Assembly: GCA_910579925.1 (NCBI GenBank)
Contig: CAJTVY010000027.1
Location: forward strand, 1 to 49,630
Reading direction: 5' to 3'
DNA from: an uncultured Dorea sp.
GTDB taxonomy: Bacteria; Bacillota; Clostridia; Lachnospirales; Lachnospiraceae
Length of the DNA: 49,630 nt
The notes under the pieces are model-generated. The model searched no databases and was not told the DNA's origin. It saw only the letters and a program-made list of their open reading frames with translations. Positions 6,585 to 15,319 of the stretch are shown here, piece after piece (position 1 is the first letter of the stretch; each line of letters starts with the position of its first letter). Position numbers and translations under genes: made by a program.

Positions 6585-8126
6585 CTATTTCACAAGCAGA
6601 CTCTTCCCAGTCATCTCTTTCGGCTGTTCCATACCCATCATTTCAATCAGTGTCGGAGCAATATCTGCCAGGCATCCGCCTTCCCTCAGCCTGTAAGCCG
6701 GATCTGCATTCACCAGAATAAACGGCACCGGATTCGTAGTATGCGCCGTAAACGGTTCGCCCGTCTCTTCATCAATCAACTGCTCTGCATTGCCGTGATC
6801 CGCACAGATAAACATCTGTCCGTCCACTTCCTTCACTGCCTCGACTGTCTTCCCTACACATTCGTCTACAGCTTCGATGGCTTGAATGGCAGCAGCCTCT
6901 ACGCCGGTATGCCCTACCATATCTGGATTTGCAAAATTAATGATAATCACGTCATACTCACCAGAACGAATGGCCTGCGTCAGCTTATCACAGACCTCGT
7001 AAGCGCTCATCTCCGGCTTTAAGTCATAGGTCGCAACCTTCGGCGAGTTTACGAGAATCCGGTCTTCTCCTGCATTCGGCTCTTCCACGCCGCCGTTAAA
7101 GAAGAAAGTCACATGAGCATACTTCTCCGTCTCGGCAATCCGGGCCTGTTTCTTTCCATTAGCGGCAAGGAATTCACCAAAGGTATTCGTGATCTCTTCC
7201 TTAACAAATGCCACCTGTTTATTCTCAATCGTTACGTCATACTCCGTAAAGCATACATAACAGGTCTTTATCCTCTCGCCTCTTTCAAATCCGGTAAATC
7301 CGTCATCACAGAAAGTCCTTGTGATTTCCCTGGCCCGGTCCGGCCGGAAATTAAAGAAGATAATCGAATCATTGTCTTTAATCGTAGCAACCGGCGCCCC
7401 GCCTTTTGTCACAACCGTTGGAAGCACGAACTCATCTGTGGTATCCTTATCGTAAGAGGCTTTGATTCCCTCCGGCCCGCTTTTTGCAGTCTCGCCCTCT
7501 CCATAAACCATGGCACGGTAAGCCTTCTCCACACGATCCCAGCGATTGTCGCGGTCCATTGCATAATAACGACCCATAACCGTCGCTACTTCACCCACTC
7601 CAGTCTCTTCCATCTTTGCCACAAGCTGTTCCACATATTCCTTACCGGAAGCCGGCGGTGTGTCACGACCGTCTAAGAAACAGTGTACATATACCTTCTC
7701 AATTCCCTGACGCTTTGCCAGTTCCAGAAGACCATAAATATGGGTATTGTGACTGTGTACGCCGCCGTCAGATACGAGTCCGAACATATGAAGGGCGCTG
7801 TTGTTCTTCTTCACATTTTCGCATGCTGCAAGAAGTGCAGGATTCTCAAAGAAATCCCCGTCCTCAATCGCTTTCGTAATCTTGGTAAGATCCTGGTAAA
7901 CGATACGGCCCGCGCCCATGTTCAGGTGCCCGACCTCAGAATTTCCCATCTGCCCGTCTGGAAGGCCTACCGCCATTCCGCTTGCATTTCCCTGGACAAA
8001 AGGACACTCTGCCATCAGCTTGTCCATAACCGGCGTCCTTCCTTTTGCTACCGCATTCCCTTCTGCCTTCTTATTCAGCCCATAACCATCCAAAATCATC
8101 AGCACTGTTGGTTTCCTGTTCATCAT
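6585..8126 (-). CDS. gpmI: 2,3-bisphosphoglycerate-independent phosphoglycerate mutase
   Basis: This 513-residue enzyme interconverts 3- and 2-phosphoglycerate in glycolysis. It is alkaline-phosphatase-like: metal ligand Asp13 in MILDGYG, catalytic Ser63 in GQMGNSEVGHLNMGAGR, the HCFLDGRDTPP segment of the insertion domain, and the C-terminal metal site ICADHGNAEQ with AHTTNPVPF. Its length matches the family. The ATG at 8126 follows AGGAG by 9 bases, and a second ATG is the next codon. It is the last gene of the gapA-pgk-tpiA-esterase-gpmI series on this strand. A long palindrome lies just after its stop. Confidence 0.97.
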   Translation of the reverse strand: MMNRKPTVLMILDGYGLNKKAEGNAVAKGRTPVMDKLMAECPFVQGNASGMAVGLPDGQMGNSEVGHLNMGAGRIVYQDLTKITKAIEDGDFFENPALLAACENVKKNNSALHMFGLVSDGGVHSHNTHIYGLLELAKRQGIEKVYVHCFLDGRDTPPASGKEYVEQLVAKMEETGVGEVATVMGRYYAMDRDNRWDRVEKAYRAMVYGEGETAKSGPEGIKASYDKDTTDEFVLPTVVTKGGAPVATIKDNDSIIFFNFRPDRAREITRTFCDDGFTGFERGERIKTCYVCFTEYDVTIENKQVAFVKEEITNTFGEFLAANGKKQARIAETEKYAHVTFFFNGGVEEPNAGEDRILVNSPKVATYDLKPEMSAYEVCDKLTQAIRSGEYDVIIINFANPDMVGHTGVEAAAIQAIEAVDECVGKTVEAVKEVDGQMFICADHGNAEQLIDEETGEPFTAHTTNPVPFILVNADPAYRLREGGCLADIAPTLIEMMGMEQPKEMTGKSLLVK

Positions 8127-8160
8127 ACATTAACACTCCTTTGCCCAATCTAATATTGTT

Positions 8161-8985
8161 TTAACGAAATAACCTCCCAAGCCATGCATCCGCCAGATGA
8201 ATCCACTGTGCGCATTCTTCCTGGACTCCTGCTCCATTAGCACGCTCCACAATCGGGCTTGCAAGGCTCAGACCATGCTCCCCCCTCGGGAAAATATGCA
8301 GCTCTGCCGGAATTCCCGCCTTGCGAAGCGCCATTGTCATCAACAGTGAATTCTCCACAGGCACCGTGTCGTCTTCCATGGTATGCCAGATAAAACAAGG
8401 CGGCATCGCATCTGTCACCTTTTTCTCAATGGACACTTCCCCTGCCTTTGCCTCATAATCTTTTCCCAGAAGATTCTCGAAACTTCCTATATGGGCATAT
8501 GCCGGATCGGAAGTAATCACAGGATAACTAAGCATAATCCCCTTCGGTCTCATCTCTTCTGCATTTGCTCCAAGGGCTGCAAGCAGAAAATCCTGATTCC
8601 AGAACGCACCATAACATGCGGCCAGATGTCCCCCGGCCGAAGACCCCTGCACAACAATCCGGTCCACATCCACATTCCATTCATCGGCATGCTCCCGGAT
8701 TACCTGGATTGCCCGACCGACCTCTGATAACTGAGTAGGAAAACAGATAGGAGCAACGGAATAACGAAGTACGCACGCATGGTAACCTCTGCTTAAAAAA
8801 TGCAGCGCCGTCGGCTCCCCTTCCCGGTAACTGGTGCGCACATAACCGCCGCCCGGACAGATCAGTATCAACGGCCGTCTCTCCATTTTCAGACTCCCGT
8901 CATGTGGAGTGTCCTGGATATAGGTCTGAAGTCTTGCATCATCTGCAGATCCCGCAACCCGTACCGATATCTCTCTGTAAATCAT
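8161..8985 (-). CDS. alpha/beta hydrolase, acetyl-esterase/BD-FAE-like
   Basis: This 274-residue protein belongs to the hormone-sensitive-lipase/BD-FAE side of the alpha/beta-hydrolase fold. The oxyanion segment ILICPGGGYVRTSYREGEP and the nucleophile elbow VVQGSSAGGHLA are clear, followed by the acid/His region WHTMEDDTVPVENSL and FPRGEHGLSLA. Such enzymes deacetylate sugars or short xylo-oligosaccharides. No signal peptide is present, so it is cytoplasmic. The ATG at 8985 is chosen because AAGGGG lies 7 bases upstream; an upstream in-frame start would add 15 residues. It interrupts the glycolytic cluster between tpiA and gpmI, which is unusual. Confidence 0.85.
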   Translation of the reverse strand: MIYREISVRVAGSADDARLQTYIQDTPHDGSLKMERRPLILICPGGGYVRTSYREGEPTALHFLSRGYHACVLRYSVAPICFPTQLSEVGRAIQVIREHADEWNVDVDRIVVQGSSAGGHLAACYGAFWNQDFLLAALGANAEEMRPKGIMLSYPVITSDPAYAHIGSFENLLGKDYEAKAGEVSIEKKVTDAMPPCFIWHTMEDDTVPVENSLLMTMALRKAGIPAELHIFPRGEHGLSLASPIVERANGAGVQEECAQWIHLADAWLGRLFR

Positions 8986-9008
8986 AAGAAAACCCCTTTC
9001 GGTGAAAA

Positions 9009-9044
9009 GACTGTCCGACCGGATACTCATCTGATCAGACAGTC
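9009..9044 (-). terminator. weak hairpin between tpiA and the esterase gene
   Basis: GACTGTC (9009-9015) pairs with GACAGTC (9038-9044) across a 22-base loop. On the minus strand the stem is followed by TTTTC. It may reduce read-through from tpiA. The short stem makes this a low-confidence call. Confidence 0.3.
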
Positions 9045-9056
9045 TTATTATAAATC

Positions 9057-9806
9057 TTACTTATAGTTTACGATCTTTCCAAAGTCAGCCTTCAGAGAAG
9101 CGCCGCCTACAAGTCCTCCGTCAATATCAGCCTGCGCAAACAGATCAGCAGCCGTGGATGCGTTCACAGACCCGCCATACTGAATGCGGATTGCCGCTGC
9201 GGTAGCATCATCGTACACTTCAGCGATACAGGTGCGGATTCCCGCACAGACTTCCTGAGCCTGCTCTGTCGTAGCCGTCTTACCTGTTCCGATAGCCCAG
9301 ATCGGCTCATAAGCGATCACTGCCGTCTTGGCCTGGTCAGCCGTCACATTCTGGAAACCAACTTTCACCTGCTGACGTATGAAATCCATGGTAACGCCCT
9401 GTTCTCTCTGCTCAAGACTCTCGCCACAGCACATAATCGGAGTAATCCCATGCTCGAACGCTTTCAGAACCTTCTTATTAACATCCTCGTTGGTCTCTCC
9501 AAAATACTCTCTTCTCTCAGAATGTCCGAGAACTACATATTTCACGCCTGCGTCTACCAGCATGTTCGGAGAAATCTCACCTGTATATGCGCCGCTCTCC
9601 TCAAAGTACATATTCTCAGCCCCAACCTGGATGTTGGTGCCCTTTGCCGCCTCTACAACCGGAACAATATCAATTGCAGGCACGCAGAATACTACGTCAA
9701 CTTCGTCATTTGCTACTAATGGTTTTAACTCCTCGACTAATGCAACTGCTTCACTTGGAGTCTTGTTCATCTTCCAGTTGCCTGCAATAATTTTTCTTCT
9801 TGCCAT
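9057..9806 (-). CDS. tpiA: triosephosphate isomerase
   Basis: This 249-residue TIM-barrel enzyme interconverts dihydroxyacetone phosphate and glyceraldehyde 3-phosphate. The signature residues are all present: Lys12 in AGNWKMNK, catalytic His in VLGHSERREYFGE, catalytic Glu in AYEPIWAIGTGKTAT (the flexible loop), and the phosphate-binding YGGSV and GGLVGGASL. The length is standard. The ATG at 9806 has AAGGAGA 8 bases upstream. It follows pgk on the minus strand, separated by a 132-base gap that carries a duplicated motif. Confidence 0.98.
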   Translation of the reverse strand: MARRKIIAGNWKMNKTPSEAVALVEELKPLVANDEVDVVFCVPAIDIVPVVEAAKGTNIQVGAENMYFEESGAYTGEISPNMLVDAGVKYVVLGHSERREYFGETNEDVNKKVLKAFEHGITPIMCCGESLEQREQGVTMDFIRQQVKVGFQNVTADQAKTAVIAYEPIWAIGTGKTATTEQAQEVCAGIRTCIAEVYDDATAAAIRIQYGGSVNASTAADLFAQADIDGGLVGGASLKADFGKIVNYK

Positions 9807-9863
9807 GATATAAAATCTCCTTATATAATATTTTTGAAGCTTTTTACGGGTATGTTCACCTCT

Positions 9864-9934
9864 CTAGGCTCGTGAAATACCTCGCCAAGTTCGGCGAACT
9901 AGGTAAACGCTAGGCTCGAAAATACCTCGCCAAG
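9864..9934. repeat. direct repeat pair in the pgk-tpiA gap
   Basis: A 25-26-base unit beginning CTAGGCTCG and ending AATACCTCGCCAAG occurs at 9864-9889 and again at 9910-9934, differing by one small indel. The spacer contains the palindrome GTTCGGCGAAC. AAGCTTTTTAC is also found on both outer sides. The block ends right at the pgk stop. It looks like a duplicated intergenic repeat unit, not an operator for a known regulator. Confidence 0.65.
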
Positions 9935-9938
9935 CTTT

Positions 9939-11132
9939 TTACCTATCGTTCGCGGCCGCTACGCCTGGTAATTCTTTTCCTTCCAGGAACTCAAGCGATG
10001 CGCCGCCGCCTGTTGAGATATGGGTCATCTTGTCGCCATAGCCAAGCTGGTTCACTGCAGCTGCAGAGTCTCCGCCGCCGATGATCGTCGTAGCTTCCGT
10101 ATCTGCCAGCGCCTTGGCAACCGCCTCAGTACCGTTTGCAAACTTCGGCATCTCAAAGCAGCCCATCGGTCCGTTCCACACAACAGTCTTGGCATCCTGT
10201 ACTGCATCGCAGAAAATCTTCACCGTGTCCGGTCCGATGTCAAGTCCCTGCCATCCATCCGGAATCTCGCCCGCCTTGACAACCTTGCTGTTTGCACTGT
10301 TAGAGAAATCATCCGCAATTACGGTATCCACAGGAAGCAGTAACTTCACGCCCTTCTCCTCTGCCTTTTTCAGCATATTCAGCGCATACTCGCAGTAATC
10401 TGCCTCAAGAAGGGATCCGCCGACGCTTCCCCCCTGTGCCTTTGAGAATGTATAAGACATTCCTCCGCCAATAATCAGAGTATCCACTTTGTCAAGAAGA
10501 TTCTCGATGACAGAAATCTTGCTGGACACCTTCGCTCCTCCCAGAATCGCAACAAAAGGCCTCTCCGGATTATTCACCGCATTGCCAAGGAAATCAATCT
10601 CCTTCTGCATTAAGTAACCAACCACAGCCGTATCCACAAACTGGGTTACTCCTACATTGGAACAGTGTGCACGGTGCGCAGTTCCAAAGGCGTCGTTGAC
10701 AAAGACATCGCACAGAGAAGCAAGATCCTTACTAAAGGCCTCGCCGTTCTTCGTCTCCTCGATTCTGTAACGGGTGTTCTCAAGAAGGACCACTTCCCCG
10801 TCCTTAAGAGCATCCACTGCGGCTCTGGCATTTGCGCCGACAACCTCAGCATCCGCAGCAAATTTCACATCCTGTCCAAGAAGTTCAGAAAGACGCTTTG
10901 CTACAGGTGCAAGAGATAACTCCGGTTTTGGCTCTCCCTTCGGCTTTCCAAGATGTGAGCAGAGGATAATCTTCCCGCCGTCTGCAATCAGTTTCTTAAT
11001 CGTAGGAAGCGCAGCAACCAGTCGGTTCTCATCCGTAATCTTCCCGTCAATCAGCGGTACGTTAAAATCACATCTGACCAGTACCTTTTTCCCTTTTACA
11101 TTAATATCATCTACTGATTTTTTATTGAGCAT
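9939..11132 (-). CDS. pgk: phosphoglycerate kinase
   Basis: This 397-residue enzyme makes ATP from 1,3-bisphosphoglycerate. Family landmarks are VRCDFNVP (substrate loop), SHLGKPKG, ENTRYRIEE, DAFGTAHRAHCSNVG, AILGGAKVSSKI, IIGGGMSYTF, NGPMGCFE and the ATP-site GGGDSAAA. The ATG at 11132 gives the normal length. No good ribosome binding site precedes it; an in-frame TTG at 11156 is no better placed, so the start is set by homology. The C-terminus (GVAAANDR) departs slightly from the usual AALNDK ending. It lies downstream of gapA, behind a strong terminator, so it probably has its own promoter in 11133-11259. Confidence 0.97.
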   Translation of the reverse strand: MLNKKSVDDINVKGKKVLVRCDFNVPLIDGKITDENRLVAALPTIKKLIADGGKIILCSHLGKPKGEPKPELSLAPVAKRLSELLGQDVKFAADAEVVGANARAAVDALKDGEVVLLENTRYRIEETKNGEAFSKDLASLCDVFVNDAFGTAHRAHCSNVGVTQFVDTAVVGYLMQKEIDFLGNAVNNPERPFVAILGGAKVSSKISVIENLLDKVDTLIIGGGMSYTFSKAQGGSVGGSLLEADYCEYALNMLKKAEEKGVKLLLPVDTVIADDFSNSANSKVVKAGEIPDGWQGLDIGPDTVKIFCDAVQDAKTVVWNGPMGCFEMPKFANGTEAVAKALADTEATTIIGGGDSAAAVNQLGYGDKMTHISTGGGASLEFLEGKELPGVAAANDR

Positions 11133-11259
11133 GTAAAATGTCTGCTGCCATATCAATTAGAATACCTGCAAAGCGACAGATATTCTTCCGGGCAGCTTTC
11201 CCCTTTCTATGAATTTGAAAATACTTTACAAGCAGCCGTATCAAATATGCCGTATATCG

Positions 11260-11289
11260 AAAAAAGTCCGGTCCTTAATCAGACCGGAC
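11260..11289 (-). terminator. intrinsic terminator after gapA
   Basis: On the minus strand GTCCGGTC, an 8-base loop, GACCGGAC and then six T residues form a textbook Rho-independent terminator 19 bases after the gapA stop. It separates gapA from pgk transcriptionally, at least in part. Confidence 0.9.
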
Positions 11290-11307
11290 CCTTTGGGTAT
11301 TCCAGAA

Positions 11308-12321
11308 TTATGCTAATTCAGAGAAGTATTTGATTGTTCTTACCATCTGGCTTGTGTAAGAATTCTCATTGTCATACCATGATACAACCTGTACCTCTGT
11401 TGTGCCGTCGCCAACAGGCAGAGCCATTGTCTGTGTAGCATCAAACAGGGAACCAAATCTCATACCAACGATATCACTGGATACGATCTCGTCTGTGTTG
11501 TATCCGAAGGACTCGTTAGAAGCAGCTTTCATAGCCTCGTTAATCTGATCTACGGTTACTTCGCCATCTACAACTGCCGTCAGGATGGTGGTTGAGCCTG
11601 TAGGTGTAGGAATTCTCTGAGCAGCTCCAATCAGCTTGCCGTTCAGTTCCGGGATAACAAGACCAATCGCCTTAGCAGCGCCAGTGCTGTTAGGTACGAT
11701 ATTAACCGCTGCTGCACGTGATCTTCTTAAATCGCCTTTTCTCTGCGGTCCGTCAAGAGTCATCTGATCTCCTGTGTAAGCGTGGATCGTACACATAATA
11801 CCTGACTTGATAGCTGCAAGATCGTTCAGAGCCTTAGCCATTGGAGCCAGACAGTTTGTTGTACAGGAAGCTGCGGAGATAACGGTATCTTCTGCTGTCA
11901 GCTTATCATGATTTACATTGTAAACGATAGTAGGAAGGTCATTTCCTGCCGGTGCGGAGATAACAACTTTTCTTGCACCTGCTTTAACATGTGCGGAAGC
12001 TTTCTCTTTAGATGTGTAGAAACCTGTACACTCCAGAACAACGTCTACCTTCAGATCTCCCCATGGAAGTTCTTCAGCGTTAGCCTTTGCATAAATCTTA
12101 ATCTCTTTGCCGTCAACAATGATAGAATCCTCTGTTGCCTCTACCTTGTCGCATAAAGCGTATCTGCCCTGTGAAGAGTCATACTTTAACAGGTGTGCAA
12201 GCATCTTAGGAGACGTAAGGTCGTTGATCGCTACAACCTCATATCCCTCTGCTCCAAACATCTGTCTGAATGCAAGACGTCCGATACGTCCGAATCCATT
12301 GATCGCTACTTTTACTGCCAT
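11308..12321 (-). CDS. gapA: glyceraldehyde-3-phosphate dehydrogenase, type I
   Basis: This 337-residue NAD-dependent enzyme oxidises glyceraldehyde 3-phosphate. It shows the Rossmann start VAINGFGRIGRLAFRQ, the catalytic Cys in SAASCTTNCLAPMAK, the catalytic His in IHAYTGDQ, and the inorganic phosphate loop RRSRAAAVNIVPNSTGAAKAIG. The C-terminal WYDNENSYTSQMVRT is conserved. The ATG at 12321 follows AGGAGG by 7-8 bases. A strong sigma-A promoter lies about 100 bases upstream with a palindrome just downstream of it, so expression is probably controlled by a repressor. It heads the glycolytic series. Confidence 0.98.
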   Translation of the reverse strand: MAVKVAINGFGRIGRLAFRQMFGAEGYEVVAINDLTSPKMLAHLLKYDSSQGRYALCDKVEATEDSIIVDGKEIKIYAKANAEELPWGDLKVDVVLECTGFYTSKEKASAHVKAGARKVVISAPAGNDLPTIVYNVNHDKLTAEDTVISAASCTTNCLAPMAKALNDLAAIKSGIMCTIHAYTGDQMTLDGPQRKGDLRRSRAAAVNIVPNSTGAAKAIGLVIPELNGKLIGAAQRIPTPTGSTTILTAVVDGEVTVDQINEAMKAASNESFGYNTDEIVSSDIVGMRFGSLFDATQTMALPVGDGTTEVQVVSWYDNENSYTSQMVRTIKYFSELA

Positions 12322-12377
12322 GATTAATTCCTCCTAAAGTTTTATTAACTGTTTACGCAGTCCTATTGATGTGAAGC

Positions 12378-12401
12378 TTTTAACCAATCTAGATTGTTAA
12401 A
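12378..12401 (-). promoter_or_regulatory. candidate operator in the gapA leader
   Basis: CAATCTAGATTG (12385-12396) is a perfect 12-base palindrome, and the symmetry extends outward (TTTAAC on the left, TTAAA on the right) apart from one missing base. It lies roughly 15-35 bases downstream of the predicted gapA transcription start. That placement suits a roadblock-type repressor such as CggR, though the motif itself does not identify the protein. Confidence 0.45.
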
Positions 12402-12420
12402 TAATCCTCAACTGGTAATA

Positions 12421-12449
12421 ATTGTACTAAATCTGGTATAAAAATTCAA
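12421..12449 (-). promoter_or_regulatory. sigma-A promoter of gapA
   Basis: On the minus strand the -35 box TTGAAT (12444-12449) and -10 box TACAAT (12421-12426) are 17 bases apart. They match the consensus at 4 of 6 and 5 of 6 positions. The predicted leader of about 95 bases contains a palindrome. Confidence 0.65.
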
Positions 12450-12555
12450 GTGCTTTTCCCATTTTTATGTAACTTGTCTAAAAAGCCCCTCTCTTCATGT
12501 CAAAACTGCATAAAATCTCTGGAGCCGATACTTTTTTCGCTCTTTTCAGGCTTTC

Positions 12556-13908
12556 TCATTCCCCTGACACCACCATCCGCCCCACCTTTACTGAGGGACT
12601 CACCGTACAGGTTCCCGACGACATACGGTACACTGGGTCGTCCCCAATCATCTCAATCCCTTTCCACAATTCACAGATATTCCCAGATATGGTAAACTGA
12701 TTCACCGCTGTTCCTACACTCCCCTGTTCAATACGGTTTCCGGAAGCCATAAGTGAAAAATCTCCGCTCTCCGTATCTGCTCCTGCAAACATTCCTTCAA
12801 TCTTCGTGACATAGATTCCACCTTCTGCAGATGCAATCATCTCCCTCCGCGAAAAGGTTTCCTTCTCAGAAGATAAAAACACATTCGTCACACCAGTCCC
12901 GATATCTTCCGTCACACCAGGCTTAAATCCGTTCCCTGTGCTTTCCTCCTTCGCTTCGGCGGCGCTCTTCTTATCATACAGTACATTCTTAAACACTCCA
13001 TTTGACACGAGCACCGTCTTCGTCACCGGCACACCTTCATCGTCAATCCTTCGTCTCACAGTTCCCTCCCAGCTAAAAGGATCCTCCTCAATCCGAAGGT
13101 CGGCACACCCGATCCGCTGCCCCTTCTTCCCTGCCAACGCACTGGCATGGTGCATGATATTCTCGCCAAAAAACATGGTTATATAATGTTCTGTCAGTTC
13201 TGCCATGACACAGTTCTCCAGTACGATCGGGTAACTGCCGGAGGCAATCTTCTGGGCATGAAGCCCTAATCCGGCATGTTTTGCGGCACACATCGCCGCC
13301 ATGCACATCTCTTTGCAGAAATCTGCCTGCTCCCAGCCCACGATTCCGTACTTCACAGCCGTTGCAGTGCAGTCCCCGTCCTTTGCCACCACCCGTACTG
13401 TAAAAGTACGGTTTCCGTCATCATCCGCCAGATAATTCATCGTCTCATCCAGCAGTACGATTGTCTCTTCATATTGCTGATACTCACACACTTCCACAAA
13501 ATGAATCTTCTCACAGGCAAGAGCCTTTTGTTCTGCACATTTTAAATAATCAGAAACAGCATCCGTATCCATCGGCCGCCATCTTTGTCCTCGCAAATCC
13601 CTGCTCACTAAAACAGGTTTGGGGATCTCCCGGTTTCCGAACATTCCCGCCGACTTCTTAAGAATTCTGAGAATCCCTTCCTCTTTCTTAGGAAAACTCA
13701 TATATACACAGCAATATTCCCCATTCCATGCCGCCTCAACAATATACATCTCGCTACTTCCATATTCATTCTGCTTAAGACTCTGCTGCTGCACCCTAAG
13801 ACGCAGGAATTTCCGGTGATAGAAGAAAAGCCTTATATTGGTAAACCCTTCTTCTTTAAGCCATGTCATAAACGCCCGTATCTTTGGATTTTCCCATACA
13901 TTCTTCAT
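12556..13908 (-). CDS. pmbA: PmbA/TldE-like metalloprotease subunit
   Basis: This 450-residue protein is the TldE/PmbA partner of the TldD gene just upstream. The C-terminal PmbA/TldD beta-rich domain is visible in VLENCVMAELTEHYITMFF, NGVFKNVLYDKKSAAEAKEES and FAGADTESGDFSLMASG. It lacks the HExxxH motif, as expected for the non-catalytic subunit. TldD-TldE heterodimers degrade unfolded peptides and trim leader peptides of some RiPPs in other bacteria. The start at 13908 is supported by AGGAGG 8 bases upstream and overlaps the tldD end by 53 bases, so translation is probably coupled. A start at 13869 would lack such a site. Confidence 0.88.
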   Translation of the reverse strand: MKNVWENPKIRAFMTWLKEEGFTNIRLFFYHRKFLRLRVQQQSLKQNEYGSSEMYIVEAAWNGEYCCVYMSFPKKEEGILRILKKSAGMFGNREIPKPVLVSRDLRGQRWRPMDTDAVSDYLKCAEQKALACEKIHFVEVCEYQQYEETIVLLDETMNYLADDDGNRTFTVRVVAKDGDCTATAVKYGIVGWEQADFCKEMCMAAMCAAKHAGLGLHAQKIASGSYPIVLENCVMAELTEHYITMFFGENIMHHASALAGKKGQRIGCADLRIEEDPFSWEGTVRRRIDDEGVPVTKTVLVSNGVFKNVLYDKKSAAEAKEESTGNGFKPGVTEDIGTGVTNVFLSSEKETFSRREMIASAEGGIYVTKIEGMFAGADTESGDFSLMASGNRIEQGSVGTAVNQFTISGNICELWKGIEMIGDDPVYRMSSGTCTVSPSVKVGRMVVSGE

Positions 13909-15289
13909 ATTTTTTCCCTCCTACCGTCATCTCTGTAATTCTCACAGCAGGCTGTCCGGCTCCGATAGGGATCTGACCGCTTCCAGCGTAACAATACCCC
14001 TGTTCCAAAACCAAATCGTCCGATACCATATCAACCTTCGGCAAAATCTCGCCTCCGGTCCCGATCAGCGTCGCACTCATCAGCGGAACTGTAATCTTCC
14101 CCTTCTCGATCAGATAGGTTTCCCCCGTATTAAAATTAAACTCTCCTGTCACCGGATCCACAGAACCAGCGTTAATATCTTTTACAAGAAGCCCCTTTTC
14201 TACTGAACATATCATATCCTCGAACCGGTCCGTCCCTTTAGCAATATACGTATTCGTCATCCTTGAAACAGGGGCAAACCGATAATCCTCCCGCCGGCAT
14301 GATCCTGTCGGTGAAAGTCCCATCCGCCTTGCGTCCATCCGATCCAGAAGATAGCCTTTCAAAATACCATTTTCAATCAACACATTCTTTCTGGTCAGGA
14401 TCCCCTCGTCATCAATCCCAAGAGACCCCCATTCTCCGGTAATAGAACCGTCATCAATCAGCGTCACCTTGTCCGAGGCAATCTTATCTCCCAGCTTTCC
14501 GGCAAATTCCGAACATCCGCTCGAAACAAAAGTCCCTTCCAGTGAATGTCCGCATGCCTCATGGAAGAATAGTCCGCCGAAACCGTTCGCAATAATTACC
14601 GGCATCTGCCCCACCGGACAAGGCTGCGCACCTAACATTCCCTTTGCTCTCCTGGCAGCTTTCCTGGCATAGTCCTTAAATCCCTCCGTCTCAAGAAACT
14701 CAGGTCCCTGCATAGCTCCCGGCCCTACGAATCCAACCTGCCGGTTCCCGGACTTTTCATCTGCTGCCGCCATCATAAAACGGATCCTGGTGCGCACCCG
14801 CCGGTCCTCTGCCAATACTCCTTCCGTATTCGCAATCTGGACCCTCTGGTCTGCATCCGTATAGCAGGCACGCCCCTGCACAATACAATCTGCTTCACTC
14901 TTTCCCGCTTCAATCCCTTCCCTAAGTAACCGGATTTTATTTTTCAGTTCCATATCATGTGGAAACCTCCCCTGTCTGACGATTTCTCGAGGGGATACTG
15001 CCCAAAGAGGCGTTCTCTTACCGAAAACGCCTCCCATACCCAGACACTCTTTTAAAAGTCCGAGCACCTTGTCTTCTCTTACATCTGCACTATACAGATA
15101 AATACTTTCCAGTCCCTTGAATATACGGACCCCAATCCCGCATTCTCGTCCGCAGGCACATTTTTTCACCTGCATATCCACAAGATTGAACCTCGTGCGT
15201 TCCACATCCTCAAAGAATACCTCTGCATAATCACCCCCACAGGAAACCGCATAATCCAATATTTTCTCTATATATGATATCGCCAGCAT
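13856..15289 (-). CDS. tldD: TldD-like zinc metalloprotease
   Basis: This 477-residue protein carries the catalytic motif HEACGH (His243, Glu244, His248) in GGLFFHEACGHSLEG, the TldD signature. The N-terminal domain binds and feeds peptide, and the C-terminal domain completes the zinc site (RMTNTYIAKGTDRFEDM region). The ATG at 15289 follows AGGAG by 8 bases. It lies 30 bases after oppF on the same strand and overlaps pmbA, so the protease pair is very likely co-transcribed with the oligopeptide transporter. That context suggests digestion of imported or secreted peptides; the substrate is unknown. Confidence 0.92.
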   Translation of the reverse strand: MLAISYIEKILDYAVSCGGDYAEVFFEDVERTRFNLVDMQVKKCACGRECGIGVRIFKGLESIYLYSADVREDKVLGLLKECLGMGGVFGKRTPLWAVSPREIVRQGRFPHDMELKNKIRLLREGIEAGKSEADCIVQGRACYTDADQRVQIANTEGVLAEDRRVRTRIRFMMAAADEKSGNRQVGFVGPGAMQGPEFLETEGFKDYARKAARRAKGMLGAQPCPVGQMPVIIANGFGGLFFHEACGHSLEGTFVSSGCSEFAGKLGDKIASDKVTLIDDGSITGEWGSLGIDDEGILTRKNVLIENGILKGYLLDRMDARRMGLSPTGSCRREDYRFAPVSRMTNTYIAKGTDRFEDMICSVEKGLLVKDINAGSVDPVTGEFNFNTGETYLIEKGKITVPLMSATLIGTGGEILPKVDMVSDDLVLEQGYCYAGSGQIPIGAGQPAVRITEMTVGGKKYEECMGKSKDTGVYDMA

Positions 15290-15319
15290 TCTCTCTGCTC
15301 CTATATAATCTAAATCTTA

